A DNA stretch of 64,000 nucleotides from Scandinavium goeteborgense (lineage in GTDB: Bacteria > Pseudomonadota > Gammaproteobacteria > Enterobacterales > Enterobacteriaceae). This document shows, one piece after another, positions 61,863 to 64,000 of this stretch; the first letter of the stretch is position 1; each line of letters starts with the position of its first letter. The position numbers were made by a program, and so were the translations under genes. The stretch is taken from the NCBI RefSeq assembly GCF_003935895.2, contig NZ_CP054058.1, positions 1,612,001 through 1,676,000 of the forward strand. Direction: 5' to 3'. The notes under the pieces were generated by a model. That model saw nothing but the letters and a program-made list of their open reading frames with translations. It ran no database searches and had not been told where the DNA came from.

Positions 61863-63575
61863 TTAAAACTCCTCCACAAAACTGCCGCTCTCGCCGGTCA
61901 CTTCCGCGCCGATCGGTTCGTTGTAAATGCCCTGCATTGTTGCCCAGGCCAGATCGCCGTGATTGCTGCCACGGGCGCGATCAGACTGGTAGGTAATCAC
62001 GCCGCCTACGGCGACTTTACGCACGGTCATAAACGACTGTGCGAGATCCAGCATTCCGGCGTCGAACTCAAAGCGCCCGGCACGAATTACCATCAGCATT
62101 TTGAGCACCATTGACCGCTTAAGAACCGGTGAATAGTTGTATTTGACGGCCTGCGGGAAGAACTTAAGCACCAGTTGATAAACCGCATCACCGATCCCCG
62201 TGCCGTCGATAGCAATGTGCTGCACGTTGTATCGGGTGGTGATCTCATTGATAAATTTGGCCTGTTCTTCGTATTCCATGCCACGCAGCTGGTGACGTTC
62301 AACAGCGCGGAATTTAGCGCCCGGAACGGCTGGTGGTGCCAGTACAACCAGCCCGGCACTGTCACCGTTGCCGCTGCTGCCGTTGGGGTCATAGCTTACC
62401 CAGACAGGACGATTACCCAGCGGACGCGGTGCAAACGGGTTCCAGTCCGGCCACGCGTCCGGCATGTAGCCGTCAACGCCGCAACCCAGCAGCGCGTTGT
62501 AATCGAAGGCGCGTTCCCCTGCTTTGACGAACGTACAGCCGTACAGGTTGGCGTATTCGTCAGGGGAGTTTTCGTTACGGATTTCATCGGTATCAACCAG
62601 GTCAAAACCGAGCTTCACGGCGTCTTCAAGCGTCACCATCTGTCGCCAGATTTTATCCCCGCCAAGCTTGCCGTTTTTCAGTGCCTTATAACTGGTGTCG
62701 ATATCCACCCGATCGGAGCGTGCACGGTGCTTATTGAACTGATCGCCCGTCCAGAACGGGTAAGCTTCATGTTCTTCACTGGAAGGCGTCGAAAAGTAGG
62801 TGCGGCGTAATCCTTTATGGGTTGCCATGCCAGCGGCGACTTTACGCAGGTTGATGAAGTTATTGATCCAGAATGCTTCATCCAGGTACAGATCGCCCGT
62901 GTAGCTCTGGGCCGTCGCGGCGGACGTGCCGAGAAAGTACAGGGTTGCGCAGTTGCTCAATACGATGGCGTCACCGCCTTTGAGTTCGACGCCGATTTCC
63001 TGTGCCAGCTTCTGAATGAACCGCTTGAACTGGAACGCCTGGGCGCGGCTGGCTGACAGGAATATCTGGTTATTTCCGGTTTCCAGCGCCCGCAACAGCG
63101 CTTCGCGGGCAAAGTACTAGGTCGCGCCTATCTGGCGCGATTTCAGAATAAAGCGGTTACGCCGGTTCCACTGCTTGAACCAGCGTCTTTGATGTTCGTA
63201 GAGCGAATCAAAGACCAGGGCACGCAGCTGGGTTATCTGCTCTTCGGTGAAGTGGTTTTTCGGCGTCTTCGCCTTCTGTTCTTTCTCCTGGTCGCGTCGT
63301 TCGTGTCGTTCGAAGCGGTCAAGCTGGCGTGCCAGTAGATCTATTTCTTTGAAGTCCTTCGGGGTTTTGTCGTCCTTTTCTACCAGGCGCAGGTAGCGAA
63401 TGTGCGTGCGATCCTGCACCCGCTGCATGGGGGTGGTTTTATCCCACTCATAGCGGCGGCGCCAGCTGTAGATCGTGTTAACGCTCACCCCGATTTCCTT
63501 TGAAATCTGAGTGATGCTAAACGCCTGCCAGTAGAGGCTTTTGGCTTTTGTGCTGAGGTCTTCGGCTGTATTCAT
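61863..63575 (-). pseudogene. P2-type terminase large subunit P, interrupted by an amber codon
   Basis: Read through one stop, the frame gives 570 residues (P2 P 590). N-terminal HTH (ITQISKEIGVSVNTIYSWRRRYEW), Walker A in RFILKSRQIGAT, then TAG at 63117-63119 where P2 relatives have Trp (GATWYFAREAL), and the frame continues YFAREALLRALETGNNQ to the end without further faults. The C-terminal nuclease part (HIAIDGTGIGDAVY) is whole. A single TGG-to-TAG change explains it. Without suppression, neither ATPase nor nuclease would be complete and DNA could not be packaged. Confidence 0.88.
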
Positions 63576-63621
63576 TGCAACAGGCTATCGCGCCCGCGCG
63601 CGCAACAATATCGCCGCTTGT

Positions 63622-63639
63622 TGTCGCCTGAGTCCGACA
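63622..63639 (+). promoter_or_regulatory. Ogr/Delta late-activator site
   Basis: TGT (63622-63624), exactly 12 bases, ACA (63637-63639), within the inverted repeat TTGTCG...CCGACAA. This is the TGT-N12-ACA element bound by P2 Ogr, centred about -55 from late promoters; it lies between divergent P and O. Confidence 0.72.
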
Positions 63640-63729
63640 AAGTGAAGGCTTTGCGCCTTCCGGCCGCAAAGGGAATGATTGGGGGCACTGGTTAATATCA
63701 AACGCTTACCAACCCGGAGTTTTGCCACC

Positions 63730-64000
63730 ATGCCAATGACAAATTTATTTCGCGTCGCTGTCGAGGGCGCAACATGTGACGGTCGGGTGCTGGAACGTCA
63801 GCACATCACCGAAATGGCCGAACAGTATGATCCCTTGGTCTATGGCGCCCGCGTCAATCTGGAACACATTTTAGGCTGGTCGCCGACAAGCGATTTTCGT
63901 GCGTATGGTGACGTGGTTGAAGCCACAACCGAAGAAGTTGCCGAAGGCCCGTTAAAGGGCAAGCTGGCGCTGATGGTGAAGGTTGACGCCACGGATGAAC
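63730..64000 (+). CDS. P2-type capsid scaffold/protease O, 3'-truncated by the window edge
   Basis: About 90 codons from the ATG at 63730 (or 63736) to the window end: MPMTNLFRVAVEGATCDGRV, then VYGARVNLEHILGWSP. This is the N-terminal serine-protease part of the GPO family, which scaffolds the procapsid and trims itself and capsid protein N. Divergent from P. Confidence 0.9.
   Translation, partial: MPMTNLFRVAVEGATCDGRVLERQHITEMAEQYDPLVYGARVNLEHILGWSPTSDFRAYGDVVEATTEEVAEGPLKGKLALMVKVDATDE

Larger units (their letters stand above)
49408..64000. mobile_element. P2-type prophage beside leuZ (right end outside the window)
   Basis: The gene order int, repressor, Cox-like, small genes, replication protein A, cargo, cos, Q, P, O is that of an integrated P2-family phage. 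The left limit is inferred to lie between the tRNA terminator and int; the exact att core cannot be set without the right end. O continues past the window edge. Confidence 0.85.

Overview
The window is chromosomal DNA from an enterobacterium close to Escherichia, Citrobacter and Enterobacter. The gene order dcm-vsr-yedA-yedI-yodC-dgcQ-yedP-DsrA-yodD-dsrB-rcsA, then fliRQPONMLKJIHGF/fliE, yedD-amyA-fliTSD-fliC-fliAZ-tcyJ-dcyD-tcyLN-sdiA-yecF-uvrYC-pgsA and the glyW-cysT-leuZ tRNAs matches the E. coli K-12 flagellar region III and its surroundings. The proteins are close to, but not the same as, the E. coli ones. The genus cannot be fixed from sequence alone; an Enterobacter/Lelliottia/Citrobacter-like host is likely.

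Layout. (1) 1-7.7 kb: core genes for Dcm methylation and repair, transport, c-di-GMP synthesis, the DsrA small RNA and the capsule regulator RcsA. (2) 7.9-19.1 kb: flagellar export gate, switch, hook-length control, export ATPase and MS ring, with fliE divergent. (3) 19.1-28.2 kb: a defective lambdoid-type prophage bounded by 69-bp direct repeats that include the 3' end of fliE. It keeps integrase, excisionase, small early genes, a methylase tail cut by an IS3-family element, a tail-spike fragment, a gtrA-gtrB-gtr(type) serotype-conversion operon and a LexA-controlled UmuD'-like gene. (4) 28.2-30.8 kb: what looks like the right end of a second, older, related prophage, with a frameshifted O-acyltransferase, a PhyH-like dioxygenase and a decayed umuD/LexA segment. 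(5) 30.8-49.4 kb: core genes for filament assembly, flagellin, sigma-28, cystine uptake, D-cysteine breakdown, quorum sensing, BarA/UvrY output, excision repair, phospholipid synthesis and tRNAs. An unusual TolA/TonB-like alanine-rich protein sits between tcyJ and dcyD. (6) 49.4 kb to the end: a P2-type prophage next to leuZ, in the order int, repressor, Cox-like, small early genes, Dam methylase, replication protein A, cargo at the tin/old position, cos, Q, P, O.

How the parts relate. The flagellar genes form one assembly programme (FliA-dependent promoters are visible before fliC and fliD). Surface variation recurs: capsule control (rcsA), variable flagellin (fliC), O-antigen glucosylation (gtr) and a relic O-acyltransferase. 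The P2-type prophage carries the best candidates for undescribed systems: a KAP-family NTPase facing a coiled-coil membrane protein at the classical P2 immunity locus, and a ClpP-fold protein with a small basic partner next to the integrase. Its terminase large subunit is interrupted by one amber codon, so the prophage as sequenced is probably defective unless the codon is suppressed.
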